Below are positions 18,016 through 26,116 of a stretch of 64,000 nucleotides of DNA, one piece after another. The notes under the pieces were generated by a model. That model was not told where the DNA came from and did no database searches. It saw only the letters and a program-made list of their open reading frames with translations. Each line of letters begins with the position of its first letter. The stretch's first letter is position 1. A program made the translations under genes and the position numbers. The DNA comes from VRUE01 sp963745915 (lineage in GTDB: Bacteria > Actinomycetota > Thermoleophilia > Solirubrobacterales > 70-9). Location: the NCBI GenBank assembly GCA_963745915.1, contig CAVUZA010000002.1, forward strand, positions 124,001-188,000, in the 5' to 3' direction.

Positions 18016-18064
18016 GCCGACGGGCCGAAATGTCGCCTAGGAGTCCACATATCGGCCCATCGGC
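18016..18064. repeat. Palindrome, family B copy 2 (contains a start codon)
   Basis: Arms GCCGACGGGCCGA / TCGGCCCATCGGC (one mismatch), then inner ATGT/ACAT. It begins two bases after the enoyl-CoA hydratase stop. The sequence GCCGAAATGTCGCCT within it supplies a candidate ATG for the next gene, as at 42513. Confidence 0.88.
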
Positions 18065-19298
18065 GGGGGTGGAGCGGATCGGGGTGGTCGGCGCCGGCAC
18101 GATGGGGGCCGGGATCGCCCAGGTGGCGGCGCTGGGCGGCTACGAGACCCGTCTGCACGACCCGGTCCCGGCGGCGCTCGACACCGGCGTCGACCGCCTG
18201 CACCGGGCACTGGCCAAGGGCGCGGCCAAGGGCCTGTGGAGCGAAGAGGACGCCAACCAGGCCGGCACCCGGGTCGGCGCCGCCACCCACCTCGACGACC
18301 TCGGCGAATGCGACCTGGTGGTCGAGGCGGCACCCGAGGACCTGGGCCTGAAGCGCCGGCTGTTCGCCGCCCTGGCCGAGGCCTGCGGCCCGGGGGCGAT
18401 CCTCGCCACCAACACCTCCTCGCTGGCGGTCACCGAGATCGCCGCCGAGGTGCCGCGGCGCGAGCGGGTCGTCGGCATGCACTTCTTCAACCCGCCGGCG
18501 CTGATGAGGCTGGTCGAGGTGGTCGCCACGGCCGAGTCCTCGCCGGCGGCGCTGGCGGCCACGGCCGAGGTCGGCGAGCGCATGGGCCGCACCCCGATCC
18601 GGGCCAAAGACAGCCCCGGCTTCATCGCCAACCGCCTCGCCCGCCCCTTCACCCTGGAGCCGCTGCGGATGCTCGCCGACGGCGTCGCCGACGCGGCGAC
18701 GATCGACCGCGTCTGCCGCCTCGGCGGCGGCTTCCGCATGGGCCCCTTCGAGCTGATCGACCTGATCGGGCTCGACGTCAACCTCAGCGTCGCCCGCTCC
18801 TTCTACGCCCAGGGCGGCCAGCCGGAGCGCTGGCGCCCGAGCGCGATCCAGGAAGAGCTGGTCGCCGCCGGCCGCCTCGGCCGCAAGAGCGGCGCCGGCT
18901 TCTACAGCTACGGCGACGAGGCGCCCGCGGAGGCGCCGTCGGCCCCCGCCGCCGTTCCCCACGTGCCCCACGGCCACGAGAAGGGCAGCGCAGCGCAGCA
19001 GCCGATCCTGGACGCCGGGGAGCTGGCGGCGATCGACCCGGCGGCGGCGCAGATCCTCCCCCGTCTCTTCGCCCAGATCGCCAACGAGGCCGCCTTCGCG
19101 CTCGAAGAGGAGATCGGCGCCCCGGACGACATGGACACGGCGATGCGGCTCGGCTTCAACTGGCCGCGCGGCCCGCTCGAGCTGACCGAGGCGATCGGCG
19201 CCGCCAGCGCCGTCGAGCTGCTGGCGCAGCTGCGCGCCGAGCACGGCGAGGCCTACGCCGCGGCCCCGCGCCTGCTCGCCGCCGCCGGGGGAGGCTGA
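18030..19298 (+). CDS. 3-hydroxyacyl-CoA dehydrogenase
   Basis: 422 residues from the ATG inside palindrome B; a GTG at 18069 directly before ERIGVVGAGTMG is an equally good start. NAD-binding GVVGAGTMGAGIAQVAALGG, VVEAAPEDLGLKRRLF, MHFFNPPALM and SPGFIANRLARPF identify the enzyme. It carries two C-terminal 3HCDH domains joined by a Pro/Ala-rich linker at about 295-325. Oxidises L-3-hydroxyacyl-CoA with NAD in beta-oxidation. Confidence 0.93.
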   Translation: MSPRSPHIGPSAGVERIGVVGAGTMGAGIAQVAALGGYETRLHDPVPAALDTGVDRLHRALAKGAAKGLWSEEDANQAGTRVGAATHLDDLGECDLVVEAAPEDLGLKRRLFAALAEACGPGAILATNTSSLAVTEIAAEVPRRERVVGMHFFNPPALMRLVEVVATAESSPAALAATAEVGERMGRTPIRAKDSPGFIANRLARPFTLEPLRMLADGVADAATIDRVCRLGGGFRMGPFELIDLIGLDVNLSVARSFYAQGGQPERWRPSAIQEELVAAGRLGRKSGAGFYSYGDEAPAEAPSAPAAVPHVPHGHEKGSAAQQPILDAGELAAIDPAAAQILPRLFAQIANEAAFALEEEIGAPDDMDTAMRLGFNWPRGPLELTEAIGAASAVELLAQLRAEHGEAYAAAPRLLAAAGGG

Positions 19299-19300
19299 GC

Positions 19301-21124
19301 GTGGACCGCGACTTCGAGGAAGCGCGCCGCGGCCTGGTCGCGCCCTTCGAGCCGCCGCGGGTCGAGACCGAGGACGGCCGCGTCGTCTGGGAGCTGGAGT
19401 CCTACGGGTTCCTCGACGGCGAGCCGCCGGCGAGCGCCGACCCCAACCTCTGGAAGCAGGCCCAGCTCGGCCGCATCGCCGGCCTCTTCGAGCTGGCGCC
19501 GGGCCTCTACCAGCTGCGCGGCTTCGACCTCTCCAACATGCACGTGGTCGAGGGTCGCGAGGGGATCGTCGTCATCGACCCGCTGATCTCGGCCGAGACC
19601 GCGGCGGCGGCGCTCGCCCTCTACCGCGAGCAGCGCGGCGAGCGCCCGGTCACCGGCCTGATCTACACCCACAGCCACGTCGACCACTTCGGCGGCGCCA
19701 AAGGCGTGCTCCCCGACGCCGAGGCGGAGGCGCGCCGGGTGCCGATCCTCGCCCCGGCCGGGTTCCTCCACCACGCGGTCAGCGAGAACGTCTTCGCCGG
19801 CACGGCGATGGCTCGGCGCGCCGGCTACATGTACGGGGCGCGGCTGCCGCGCGGGCCCGAGGGCCAGCTCGGCGCCGGCCTCGGCCAGACGACCTCGCTG
19901 GGCACGGTGACCCTGCTGCCGCCCAACACCGACATCGTCGAGACCGGCCAGGAGGAGACCGTCGACGGGGTGCGGATGAGCTTCCAGCTGACCCCCGGCA
20001 CCGAGGCGCCGGCGGAGATGAACATCCACTTCCCCGACGCCCGCGCCCTCTGCATCGCCGACAACGCGGCGCGCTCGATGCACAACATCCTCACCCCGCG
20101 CGGCGCCCTGGTCCGCGACCCGCGGGTCTGGGCGCACTACCTCGACCAGGCGATCGACCTCTTCGCCGAGCGCTCCGACGTGCTCTTCGCCGGCCACCAC
20201 TGGCCCTGCTGGGGCGGCGAGCGGATCGCCGAGTACCTCGGCAAGCAGCGCGACCTCTACAGCTACCTGCACGATCAGACCCTGCGCCTGCTCAACAGCG
20301 GCCTGACCGGGCCGGAGATCGCCGAGCGGATCGAGCTGCCGCCGAGCCTCGCCGGCGAGTGGCACTGCCGCGAGTTCTACGGCTCGATCAGCCACAACAC
20401 GAAGGCGATCTACCAGCGCTACATGGGCTGGTTCGACGGCAACCCCGCCCACCTCTGGCAGCACCCCCCGGTCGAGGCCGGGCGCCGCTACGTCGAGCTC
20501 GCCGGCGGCGCCGAGGCGCTGCTGGCGAAGGCCCGGGAGAGCTTCGCCGCGGGCGATTACCGCTGGGTGGCGGAGGCGGTCAACCACCTCGTCTTCGCCG
20601 AGCCCGGGAACGAGGCGGCGCGCGAGCTGCAGGCCGAAGCGCTCGAGCAGCTCGGCTACGGCGCCGAGAACGCGACCTGGCGCAACTTCTTCCTGGTCGG
20701 CGCCCGCGAGCTGCGCGAGGGCACCGCCGGCACGCCGACGGTCAGCGCCCCGCCCGACGTGCTCGCCCGGCTCACGGTCAGCCAGCTGCTCGACGCGATG
20801 GCGATCCGGCTCAACGGGCCGCGCGCCTGGGACGTCGAGCTGCGCGTCGACTGGTGCGTGACCGGCCCCGACGAGGAGCACCGGATCACGGTCCGCAACG
20901 CCGTCCTCCGCCACAAGCCGGGCCGCCACGCCGACCCGCCCGCCGACGCCGCCCTGATCGTCGAGCGCGAGGCGCTGAACCAGCTGCTGCTCGAAGTCGC
21001 CGACATCGGCGAGCTGGCCGAGAGCGGCCGCCTGCGGGTCGAGGGCGACGGCGCCAAGCTCGGCGAGCTGCTCGGCCTGCTCGACGACCCCGACCCCGGC
21101 TTCGCGATCGTCACCCCGGACTAA
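19301..21124 (+). CDS. Metallo-beta-lactamase-fold alkylsulfatase
   Basis: 607 residues from GTG. The metal-binding THSHVDHFGG motif (H-x-H-x-D-H) is at about residue 125; AEMNIHFPDARALCIADNAARSMHNI and FAGHHWPCWGGERIAEYL follow, as in SdsA1/YjcS enzymes. After that come the dimerisation domain and an SCP2-like C-terminal domain (from about 480). Such enzymes cut primary or secondary alkyl sulfates to alcohols, which could feed the adjacent beta-oxidation genes. Starts two bases after the 3-hydroxyacyl-CoA dehydrogenase stop. No clear signal peptide. Confidence 0.92.
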   Translation: MDRDFEEARRGLVAPFEPPRVETEDGRVVWELESYGFLDGEPPASADPNLWKQAQLGRIAGLFELAPGLYQLRGFDLSNMHVVEGREGIVVIDPLISAETAAAALALYREQRGERPVTGLIYTHSHVDHFGGAKGVLPDAEAEARRVPILAPAGFLHHAVSENVFAGTAMARRAGYMYGARLPRGPEGQLGAGLGQTTSLGTVTLLPPNTDIVETGQEETVDGVRMSFQLTPGTEAPAEMNIHFPDARALCIADNAARSMHNILTPRGALVRDPRVWAHYLDQAIDLFAERSDVLFAGHHWPCWGGERIAEYLGKQRDLYSYLHDQTLRLLNSGLTGPEIAERIELPPSLAGEWHCREFYGSISHNTKAIYQRYMGWFDGNPAHLWQHPPVEAGRRYVELAGGAEALLAKARESFAAGDYRWVAEAVNHLVFAEPGNEAARELQAEALEQLGYGAENATWRNFFLVGARELREGTAGTPTVSAPPDVLARLTVSQLLDAMAIRLNGPRAWDVELRVDWCVTGPDEEHRITVRNAVLRHKPGRHADPPADAALIVEREALNQLLLEVADIGELAESGRLRVEGDGAKLGELLGLLDDPDPGFAIVTPD

Positions 21125-21396
21125 CGGGCGAGGCGGAACATCGCCTCGTCGACGTAGCACCAGCTCCAGTCCTCGCCCGGCTCGACCGAGCGGATCACCG
21201 GGTGACCGCTCTCGCGGTGGTGCGCCGTGGCGTGCTTGCCCTGCGAGTTGTCGCAGCAGCCGACGTGGCCGCAGCTCTGGCACATGCGCAGGTGGACCCA
21301 GGTCATCCCCAGCCTCAGGCACTCCTCGCAGCCGGCCAGCTCGACCGGCGGGTCGAAGTACTGCAGCTCGCGGATGTGGGTGCAGGTCTGAGCCGT
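21121..21396 (-). CDS. UBP-type zinc-finger protein
   Basis: About 91 residues. Zinc ligands are seen as C-T-H-I near the N-terminus, AGCEECLRLG, MCQSCGHVGCCDNS, HATAHHRESGHPV and WSWCYVDE, the complete ZnF-UBP pattern, in bacteria a small stand-alone protein of unknown role. The first zinc ligands lie upstream of the only ATG (21306), and back to the in-frame TAG no ATG, GTG or TTG occurs; an ACG at 21396 directly before AQTCTHI is the most likely initiator position. Its stop overlaps the alkylsulfatase stop on the other strand. Confidence 0.8.
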   Translation of the reverse strand, partial: TAQTCTHIRELQYFDPPVELAGCEECLRLGMTWVHLRMCQSCGHVGCCDNSQGKHATAHHRESGHPVIRSVEPGEDWSWCYVDEAMFRLAR

Positions 21397-21465
21397 ACCG
21401 CCACCCTAGCGGCCCGCGGGCGCCGCCAGCGCGAAACGCGGGCGCGCATGTGCAAGGGTGGGCGA

Positions 21466-21948
21466 ATGACAGAGATCGATGGGATCGGCGAGGCGATCAC
21501 CGAGGAGGGCATCGCCGCCCTGCGCGAGGAAGTCGAGGAGCTGGAAGGCCCGGCCCGGACCAGGATGGCGGCGCGGATCAAGACCGCCCGCGAGGAAGGC
21601 GACCTCAAGGAGAACGCCGAGTACCACATCGCCAAGGAGGACCAGGCCCACCTCGAGACCAAGATCAAGCGGCTGCGCGAGCGGCTGCGCACCGCGGTCG
21701 TGGTCGAGGTCGACGGCGACGCCGAAACCTTCGCCTTCGGCCGCACCGCCGAGGTCCTCGATGAGGGCAAGGGCGAGGTCAACTCCTGGACCCTGGTCGG
21801 CTCCACCGAGGCCGACCTGGCCGCCGGCAGGCTCTCCGCCGAGTCGCCGATCGGCCGCGCCCTGCGCGACGCCAAGGTCGGCGAGCCGGTCGAGATCGAG
21901 ACCCCGAAGGGCAGCCGGACCTTCGTCGTCCAGAAGCTGGTCGGCTGA
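21466..21948 (+). CDS. greA: Transcription elongation factor GreA
   Basis: 160 residues. N-terminal coiled coil with ARIKTAREEGDLKENAEYHIAKEDQAHLETKIKRLRERL; the D-L-x-E-N-A-E-Y tip is the GreA catalytic acidic pair region. C-terminal FKBP-like domain ends SPIGRALRDAKVGEPVEIETPKGSRTFVVQKL. Stimulates transcript cleavage in backtracked RNA polymerase. ATG start; single gene divergent from the zinc-finger gene. Confidence 0.96.
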   Translation: MTEIDGIGEAITEEGIAALREEVEELEGPARTRMAARIKTAREEGDLKENAEYHIAKEDQAHLETKIKRLRERLRTAVVVEVDGDAETFAFGRTAEVLDEGKGEVNSWTLVGSTEADLAAGRLSAESPIGRALRDAKVGEPVEIETPKGSRTFVVQKLVG

Positions 21949-21960
21949 GCCCCGGCCGGC

Positions 21961-22131
21961 TCAGCTGACGAAGAGCAGCGCCCAGACCAGCGCCGCGATC
22001 GCCGAGACGACGATCAGCCGCACCCCCTGATCGCGGTCCTTCTGCACCTCGACCGCCCCGAGCAGCAGCCCCGCCGGCGGCAGCAGCACGGCGATCACGA
22101 AGGGAAACAGCTCGGCCAGCCGGTCGGACAC
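21961..22131 (-). CDS. Small two-helix membrane protein
   Basis: 56 residues from GTG: a short amphipathic start, hydrophobic helix about 10-28, polar EVQKDRDQGVR loop, and a second helix 37-55. Convergent with greA, 12 bases after its stop. Family unknown; the composition and GC-typical codon use support coding. Confidence 0.55.
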   Translation of the reverse strand: MSDRLAELFPFVIAVLLPPAGLLLGAVEVQKDRDQGVRLIVVSAIAALVWALLFVS

Positions 22132-22197
22132 GCGTGGCAGCCTAGCCGAGACCACGACCCCTGCCCGGCGAAAGAACCAGATGCTACGCTGTCGCAC

Positions 22198-22439
22198 ATG
22201 GAGATCGGCGTCCGCGACCTGCGCAACCGAACCGCGAACGTGATCGACGCGGTCAGGGCCGGAGAGCGCGTCGTGCTCACCGTCAACGGCGACCCGATGG
22301 CCGACATCGTCCCCCACGGGCAGCGCAGCCGCTGGCTCGGCGGCGCTCGCTGCGCCAGCAGCTGCAAACGCGGTCCGCCGATCCCGGCCTGCACCGAGAG
22401 CTCGACGAGCTCGCCGGGCAGACCCTCGACGAGCTGTGA
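22198..22439 (+). pseudogene. Phd/YefM-like antitoxin (VapB) with an apparent frameshift
   Basis: Begins MEIGVRDLRNRTANVIDAVRAGERVVLTVNGDPMADIVPHG, a clear Phd/YefM DNA-binding domain. At about 22340-22350 the protein-like frame changes: the expected toxin-binding tail RSLRQQLQTRSADPGLHREL then DELAGQTLDEL is in another frame and ends at a TGA overlapping the toxin's GTG. As written, the antitoxin would read on out of frame through the toxin gene. A lone intact VapC would be harmful, so a one-base sequence error, a programmed shift, or a still-functional truncated antitoxin are alternatives to true decay. Confidence 0.75.
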
Positions 22440-22843
22440 GCACCCCGCCCGCGGGCCTGCTCGACACCTCGGTCTTCATCGCCCGCGAGAGCGGCCGCCC
22501 GCTGGGCGAGCTCCCCGACCGGGTCGCCGTCTCGGTGGTGACGATCGGCGAGCTGCAGCTGGGCGTGCTCAGTGCGCGAGACGACGAGGCCCGCACCCGC
22601 CGCGCCGACACCCTCGCCCTCGCCCGCACCGCCGACCCGATCCCGATCAGCGAGGCGGTGATGACGACCTGGGCCCGCCTGGTCGCCGACTGCAAGGCGG
22701 CCGGCATCCACCGCGCCGTCAAGCTGACCGACGCCCTGATCGCCGCCACCGCCGTCGAGCACGGACTTCCCGTCGTCAGCCAGGACGGCGACTTCGCCAG
22801 GATCGCGCAGGCCCACCCGGCCCTGCGAGCACTCGGCGTCTGA
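22436..22843 (+). CDS. VapC-type PIN-domain toxin
   Basis: 135 residues, GTG start overlapping the antitoxin stop. PIN acidic residues are at LLDTSVF (D10), IGELQLG (E39), LTDALIAAT (D99) and SQDGDF (D117/D119), so the Mg-dependent RNase site is intact. Partner of the Phd-like protein directly upstream. Ends exactly where a long hairpin shared with the trxB 3' end begins. Confidence 0.92.
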   Translation: MSTPPAGLLDTSVFIARESGRPLGELPDRVAVSVVTIGELQLGVLSARDDEARTRRADTLALARTADPIPISEAVMTTWARLVADCKAAGIHRAVKLTDALIAATAVEHGLPVVSQDGDFARIAQAHPALRALGV

Positions 22844-22946
22844 CCAAGGTTGCCTGACCAAGCAGATCAAGGACGCAGTGAGCGTGGCGTGCTCTGCACG
22901 CGAGCGAGCGAGGACGCCGAGCTGCGCCGGGTCAGGCGACCTTGGG
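22843..22946. repeat. Hairpin between convergent vapC and trxB
   Basis: 17-base arms (ACCAAGGTTGCCTGACC and its reverse complement with two mismatches) around a ~70-base centre rich in GAGCGAGCGAGG. The trxB stop codon lies in the right arm and the left arm starts at the last base of the vapC stop. Could terminate both genes; too long and without U-tract for a simple terminator. Confidence 0.65.
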
Positions 22947-23939
22947 TGCTACCTCGGTGGGCTCGCCGCCAGGGGCCCAGTGGGCCTCCGGGGACGGCGG
23001 CGTGTCGCGCAGGTACCACTCGGCGTCGAGGGCGCCCTTGCAGCCGCTGCCGGCGGCGGTGACCGCCTGGCGGTAGGTGTGGTCGACGACGTCGCCGACG
23101 GCGAAGACGCCGGCCAGGTTGGTGCGGGTCGATGAGCCCTCGGTGAGGATGTAGCCGTTCTCGTCGGTCTTCACCTGGTCGGCGACCACCTCGGAGCGGG
23201 GGATGTGGCCGATCGCGACGAAGGCGCCGTCGGTGGCGAAGTCCTCGCTCTCGCCGGTCTCGACGTTGTGCAGGCGCACGGAGGCGAGGCGGCCGTTGTC
23301 GCCGCCGACGAACTCCTCGGCGACGAACGGGGTCTTGAACTCGATGTTGCCCTGCTCGCGCGCCCGCTCGAGCATGATCTGCGAGGCGCGGAACTCGTCG
23401 CGCCGGTTGACCACGGTCAGCTCGCTGGCGTACTTGGAGATGAAGATCGAGTCCTCCATCGCCGAGTCGCCGCCGCCGATCACGATCACCCTCTGGTCCT
23501 TGAAGAAGGCGCCGTCGCAGACGCCGCAGGTGGAGACGCCGCAGCCGCTGAGCTCGAGCTCGCCGGGGATCCCGAGCCGCCGCGGCTCGGCCCCCATCGC
23601 CAGGATCACGGTCCGCGCCAGGTGCTCCTCCTCGCCGAGGAAGACGCGCTGCAGGCCGCCGTCGGTGAGCTCGACCCGGTCGACGTCGTCGGTGACGAAA
23701 CGGGTGCCGAAGCGCTCCGCCTGGGCGCGGAACTGGGTCATCATCTCCGGCCCCATGATCCCCTCGGGGTAGCCGGGGTAGTTCTCGACGTCGGTCGTGT
23801 TCTGCAGCTGGCCGCCCCACTGGAAGCCCTCGAAGACGAGCGGCTCGAGGTTGGCCCGCGCCGTGTAGAGGGCGGCGGTGTAGCCGGCGGGCCCGCCGCC
23901 GACGACGATCATGTTCTCGACTTTCCCGGTCTCTGTCAT
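22932..23939 (-). CDS. trxB: Thioredoxin reductase
   Basis: 335 residues. FAD-binding IVVGGGPAGYTAALYTARA at residue 11, redox pair CGVC at about 138-141 in GCGVSTCGVCDGAFF, NADPH-binding IGGGDSAMEDS, and GVFAVGDVVDHTYRQAVTAAGSG. Reduces thioredoxin with NADPH; serves MsrA and others. ATG overlaps the stop of the upstream flippase-like gene (ATGA). A short acidic tail after the FAD domain is slightly longer than usual. Confidence 0.96.
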   Translation of the reverse strand: MTETGKVENMIVVGGGPAGYTAALYTARANLEPLVFEGFQWGGQLQNTTDVENYPGYPEGIMGPEMMTQFRAQAERFGTRFVTDDVDRVELTDGGLQRVFLGEEEHLARTVILAMGAEPRRLGIPGELELSGCGVSTCGVCDGAFFKDQRVIVIGGGDSAMEDSIFISKYASELTVVNRRDEFRASQIMLERAREQGNIEFKTPFVAEEFVGGDNGRLASVRLHNVETGESEDFATDGAFVAIGHIPRSEVVADQVKTDENGYILTEGSSTRTNLAGVFAVGDVVDHTYRQAVTAAGSGCKGALDAEWYLRDTPPSPEAHWAPGGEPTEVAPKVA

Positions 23940-25072
23940 GTCCGCTCCGAGTCTAGTGACGGGGCCAATACTTCACTTTGTATAGTACCGACCCGGTCAA
24001 CCGGACGGTCGCCCTCTTCCCACTCGTGGACGCGTTTGCGCAGCTGGAAGAAGGCGACCAGGCCAAACGGGATCGGCAGCCAGAAGGCGACCAGGCGGTA
24101 GATCAGGACCGCCGGGAAGACGGTCTCCTCGGGGATGCCGAAGAGGACGAAAGCGCCGATCATGCCGGCGTCGACGGCGCCGACGCCGGCCGGGGCGAAG
24201 GGGATCAGGTTGGCGACCATGCCGAGGAAGAAGCCCTGGACGACGACCGCCAGCGGCACGTGCACGCCGAAGGCGTGGAAGGCGGCCCAGAGGATGCCGA
24301 TGTTGGCGGCCCAGAAGCCGGCTGCGCCGAGCACCGCCAGGCCGCCCTGCGAGGGGTGGGCGAAGAGCCCGATCGCGAAGCGGAACCCTTCCGCCAGGGT
24401 CGCCGGCACCTTGGCCACGGTGGCGGCGATCGAGCGGCCGCGCTCGCCGCGGACGAAGCGGCCAACCCGCCGGCCGAGGTCGGGCGGCACCAGGGCCAGC
24501 AGCAGGCCGAGCGCGAGCAGGCCGCCGGCGACCCCGGCCGGGATGATCGTCAGCTCGACCGAGGACTTGCCGTTCAGCACCCCGGTGCGCAGCAGGATGC
24601 CGAAGAGGATCAGCGCCAGCGGGTAGAAGGCGTAGTGCAGGGCGAGGAAGGCGACCATGCGGCGGGCGACGTCGCGGCGTGCCATGCCGGCCTTGCGCAG
24701 CGCCCAGAAGGTGAGCACGATCCCCCCCGCCCCGGCCGCCGAGAAGAGAAGCGTCGCGGCCAGGCCGGCCATGTTGATCTCGTAGGTCTCCGACCAGCGC
24801 AGGCGCAGTTCCCTGCCGCCGACGACCGCCTTGAAGAGGGCGATGTAGGTGCCGAAGGCGAGCACGTTGAAGCCGATCGCGATCGCGATCCAGACCGGGT
24901 CGGCTTCGTCGAGCCGGTCGAGCGCGTTGCCGAGGCCGACCAGCTTCGGGAAGAGGAAGTAGATGCCGACCAGCAGGGCGAAGACGACCACCGAAGTCTG
25001 GACGAGGCGGCGCGTGGTGAATATCGGCAGCTCGGCGGTGTCGCCGTTCTCACCGGGACCATCGGGAGACAC
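23936..25072 (-). CDS. Flippase-like membrane protein (LPG-synthase TM/UPF0104 type)
   Basis: 378 residues, about eight membrane helices. The core NMAGLAATLLFSAAGAGGIVLTFWALRKAGM and the later GMVANLIPFAPAGVGAVDAGMIGAF are characteristic of the YbhN/AglD/MprF-transmembrane family, which moves or modifies lipid-linked substrates. No catalytic MprF domain is attached. Cotranscribed with trxB by a 4-base overlap, which probably reflects operon packing. Confidence 0.85.
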   Translation of the reverse strand: MSPDGPGENGDTAELPIFTTRRLVQTSVVVFALLVGIYFLFPKLVGLGNALDRLDEADPVWIAIAIGFNVLAFGTYIALFKAVVGGRELRLRWSETYEINMAGLAATLLFSAAGAGGIVLTFWALRKAGMARRDVARRMVAFLALHYAFYPLALILFGILLRTGVLNGKSSVELTIIPAGVAGGLLALGLLLALVPPDLGRRVGRFVRGERGRSIAATVAKVPATLAEGFRFAIGLFAHPSQGGLAVLGAAGFWAANIGILWAAFHAFGVHVPLAVVVQGFFLGMVANLIPFAPAGVGAVDAGMIGAFVLFGIPEETVFPAVLIYRLVAFWLPIPFGLVAFFQLRKRVHEWEEGDRPVDRVGTIQSEVLAPSLDSERT

Positions 25073-25082
25073 CCCGGGGACG

Positions 25083-26027
25083 CTACCCGTTCGCGAGGCG
25101 CTCCAAGCGGCGCAGGCCGCGGGTGACGGCGTGGACCGCCGGCTCGGCCAGCGGCTCGCCGCGGCGCACGACCGCCACCAGGGCGCCGCCGGCGGCCAGG
25201 TCGGCGACGTAGTGCTCGCCCAGGTAGACGAGGGCGAAGCCGAGGGTCAGCGCGTAGGACCAGCCCACCGCGCCCTCCGCCCGCCCCGCTTCGGAGAGCG
25301 AGATCGCCGCCTGGGTCGAGGTCGCGAAGTGCAGCGAGGGCATCGCCGCCCAGGGGTTGCCGCCCAGCGCCGAGTACATCGCCGGCCAGGCCGAGCGCCA
25401 GGTCCGCTCGCCGACCTCAACCATGATCCGCCGCACCGGCTCGCCGGTCAGCCCCTGCTCGGAGGCCCACCAGGGCGGCGCGGTCGGCACCGCGAAGTAG
25501 CCGACGCAGCCGAGGTCGAAGACCGCCGCCATCTGCCGCGCGGCGCGCGGGAAGCGCTCGGGGTGGCGCAGCAGGATCCAGAGCAGCGCCGCGTAGGGCT
25601 CGAGGAACCAGAGCCAGTGGGCCCAGGTGAGGAAGCGGTCGAGGCGGTCGACCCCCGGCATCCGCGCCAGCGCCCGCTGCAGGCTGACGTTGGGCAGCCG
25701 GCCGCCGCCGAGCCGGCGGTCGAGGTCGACCGGGTAGCTGGTCCGCAGCCGGCTGCGCAGCCGCTCGGGGTCGTCGTAGGGCAGCTCGTGGACCATGGTG
25801 AAGGCCCACATCTGCAGGGCGAAGAGGGCGACGTCGCGTTTGCGCGAGCGCGGGTAGAGGACGGCGACCGCGAGCGGCCCGGCGGCGCAGGCGGCGACCG
25901 TGGCCGGGGCGGGCAGGCGCAGGCGCCGGCGCAGCAGCGGCACCGCCACCGCGACCCCCACCGCGGCGGCCGCTCCGGCCCGCACCGCGACCCGAAGCGC
26001 CGGTGATGGCCGCGAGCCCCTCCTCAT
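25083..26027 (-). CDS. PAP2-like membrane phosphatase/phosphotransferase
   Basis: 314 residues with several membrane helices. MPSLHFATSTQAAISL and YLGEHYVADLAAGG are the second and third PAP2 motifs with both catalytic histidines; the layout resembles the PAP2_3 / inositolphosphotransferase-like subgroup found in actinobacteria. Likely acts on lipid phosphates at the membrane face. Lies 10 bases before the flippase-like gene on the same strand, so these two probably form a lipid-handling pair. Confidence 0.85.
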   Translation of the reverse strand: MRRGSRPSPALRVAVRAGAAAAVGVAVAVPLLRRRLRLPAPATVAACAAGPLAVAVLYPRSRKRDVALFALQMWAFTMVHELPYDDPERLRSRLRTSYPVDLDRRLGGGRLPNVSLQRALARMPGVDRLDRFLTWAHWLWFLEPYAALLWILLRHPERFPRAARQMAAVFDLGCVGYFAVPTAPPWWASEQGLTGEPVRRIMVEVGERTWRSAWPAMYSALGGNPWAAMPSLHFATSTQAAISLSEAGRAEGAVGWSYALTLGFALVYLGEHYVADLAAGGALVAVVRRGEPLAEPAVHAVTRGLRRLERLANG

Positions 26028-26116
26028 CAGGCCGGCGAGTATAGGTCGGGGGGCGAGCGGCGGCTCAGACGGCGCGCTGCCTGAATGACTGCCTTCGTGA
26101 TTAGAATGGCCGCGCT

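Noticed and set aside
16066..19298. A fused fadB-type multifunctional enzyme.
   Set aside because: Dehydrogenase, hydratase and 3-hydroxyacyl-CoA dehydrogenase are separate genes with their own starts and stops.
22198..22857. A 219-residue protein reading from the antitoxin through the toxin gene.
   Set aside because: After the frameshift it is out-of-frame Arg/Pro-rich translation of vapC.
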